From positions 124,001 through 188,000 of the forward strand of contig JAEINK010000002.1 in assembly GCA_016342585.1 (NCBI GenBank): DNA of 64,000 bases, given 5' to 3'. A model generated the notes under the pieces. The model did not search any database and was not told the origin of the DNA. It saw only the letters and a program-made list of their open reading frames with translations. Below, one piece after another: positions 63,516 through 64,000 of the stretch; positions within the stretch are counted from its first letter, which is position 1; every line of letters starts with the position of its first letter. The position numbers and the translations under genes are program-made. This DNA is from Spirochaetales bacterium (GTDB taxonomy: Bacteria > Spirochaetota > Spirochaetia > UBA9216).

Positions 63516-64000
63516 GTGATTTTACAGAATAGAAATCAGATTTCTTCTAAAATATTCATATTTATATTTATACTCCTTTTTTTACAAACTGGAGTTTCGG
63601 CAGCCGGCAAAGAATCCAAGAAGCCGGAGCTTAATCTTATGGAACCCGGAACAAGTGTATCCGGGATGATCTCTCTTCAGCCCGATACTCCCTGGTATCA
63701 GACCTTCATTATCGAAGTCCCTGCAGACTCTTTTGCCGTTCGGCTTTATTTGACGGGGAGTCAGGCAGATCTCGATATTTTCATTAAATGGGATGAAGAA
63801 ATCCTCTCTTATGATGATGTGGATGCGTTTGCCGCACAGGATGATTTTAATGAAGAGCTTTTTGTCTCCCGGATGAATAAGTCTCCCTTAAAATCCGGAA
63901 CCTACTATGTGGATGTTGCCTATCAATTGGATACCCCCCCCATCTCTGATGGTGAGAAAATTTTCGATCTCCCTTTTACCCTGAATTATGAGGTTATTTC
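63516..64000 (+). CDS. Secreted protein with PPC-like domain, N-terminal part
   Basis: The frame is open from a GTG at 63516 (CGAGG site) to the window edge (~161 residues). A signal peptide (KIFIFIFILLFLQTGVSAAG) is followed by a domain like bacterial pre-peptidase C-terminal (PPC) domains: GTSVSGMISLQPDTPWYQTF, VRLYLTGSQADLDIFIKW, SGTYYVDVAY. What follows is outside the window; a secreted protease is one possibility. Confidence 0.7.
   Translation, partial: MILQNRNQISSKIFIFIFILLFLQTGVSAAGKESKKPELNLMEPGTSVSGMISLQPDTPWYQTFIIEVPADSFAVRLYLTGSQADLDIFIKWDEEILSYDDVDAFAAQDDFNEELFVSRMNKSPLKSGTYYVDVAYQLDTPPISDGEKIFDLPFTLNYEVI

Noticed and set aside
1-64000. CRISPR array, prophage, transposon or integron
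   Set aside because: No repeated spacer array, integrase, transposase, phage structural gene or terminal repeats were seen on either strand.

Overview
This window most likely comes from a free-living spirochaete (Spirochaetales-like; moderate confidence, by inference). The reasons are the fliS-like / polA / coaE / SPOR-protein run, periplasmic binding proteins whose signal peptides end in FAGG, relaxed lipoboxes, the unusual G-x-x-C-A-G-K-N P-loop of CoaE, and mixed base composition. There is no rRNA, CRISPR array, transposase or prophage. One tRNA (Cys) is present.

Layout. 0-2.7 kb: start of a GH94 glycoside phosphorylase gene, its ROK repressor with promoter and operator, and a PIN-PhoH ATPase. 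2.9-9.3 kb: a strikingly AT-rich cassette with a YesM/YesN-type two-component pair and an AfuABC/FbpABC-type ABC importer. 9.4-16.9 kb: a secreted propeller/NodB-like protein, fliS and a small partner, polA, coaE and a SPOR protein. 16.9-22.9 kb: a FadR-type regulator and a lacI-iolDEG myo-inositol operon with LacI operators. 22.9-26.0 kb: a MocR regulator with a GNAT and a class III aminotransferase that carries a five-cysteine insert.

26.1-49.2 kb is the most interesting part. An RpiR/SIS regulator leads a large set: three phosphohexomutase paralogues, two paralogous binding proteins, a lipoprotein beta-propeller phytase, an ABC permease and ATPase, an NHL-propeller lipoprotein, three TIM-barrel sugar isomerase/epimerase-like proteins, two YihX-like HAD hydrolases, a HAD-IIB protein, a Pit phosphate permease with its DUF47 partner, a PhnP-like metallo-hydrolase, an HD-domain protein and a uridine-kinase-like P-loop kinase. 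An 18-bp palindrome, ATGAAA-N6-TTTCAT, recurs at the promoters of this island. It fits the operator of the RpiR protein. I read the island as a regulon for capturing a phosphorylated polyol or sugar, possibly from phytate: dephosphorylate it outside and inside the cell, route the carbon into metabolism and handle the released phosphate through Pit. The iolDEG genes 4 kb upstream could take free inositol further, but they have separate control.

49.3-58.6 kb: an MFS transporter, a KamA-family radical SAM protein, a NUDIX hydrolase, a small lipoprotein, and a signalling block (lone receiver, two histidine kinases, a STAS protein and a receiver-PP2C gene broken by a frameshift). 58.6-64 kb: a structured intergenic stretch, tRNA-Cys with its terminator, a B12-binding-type radical SAM protein, gpsA, pepF and the start of a secreted protein.
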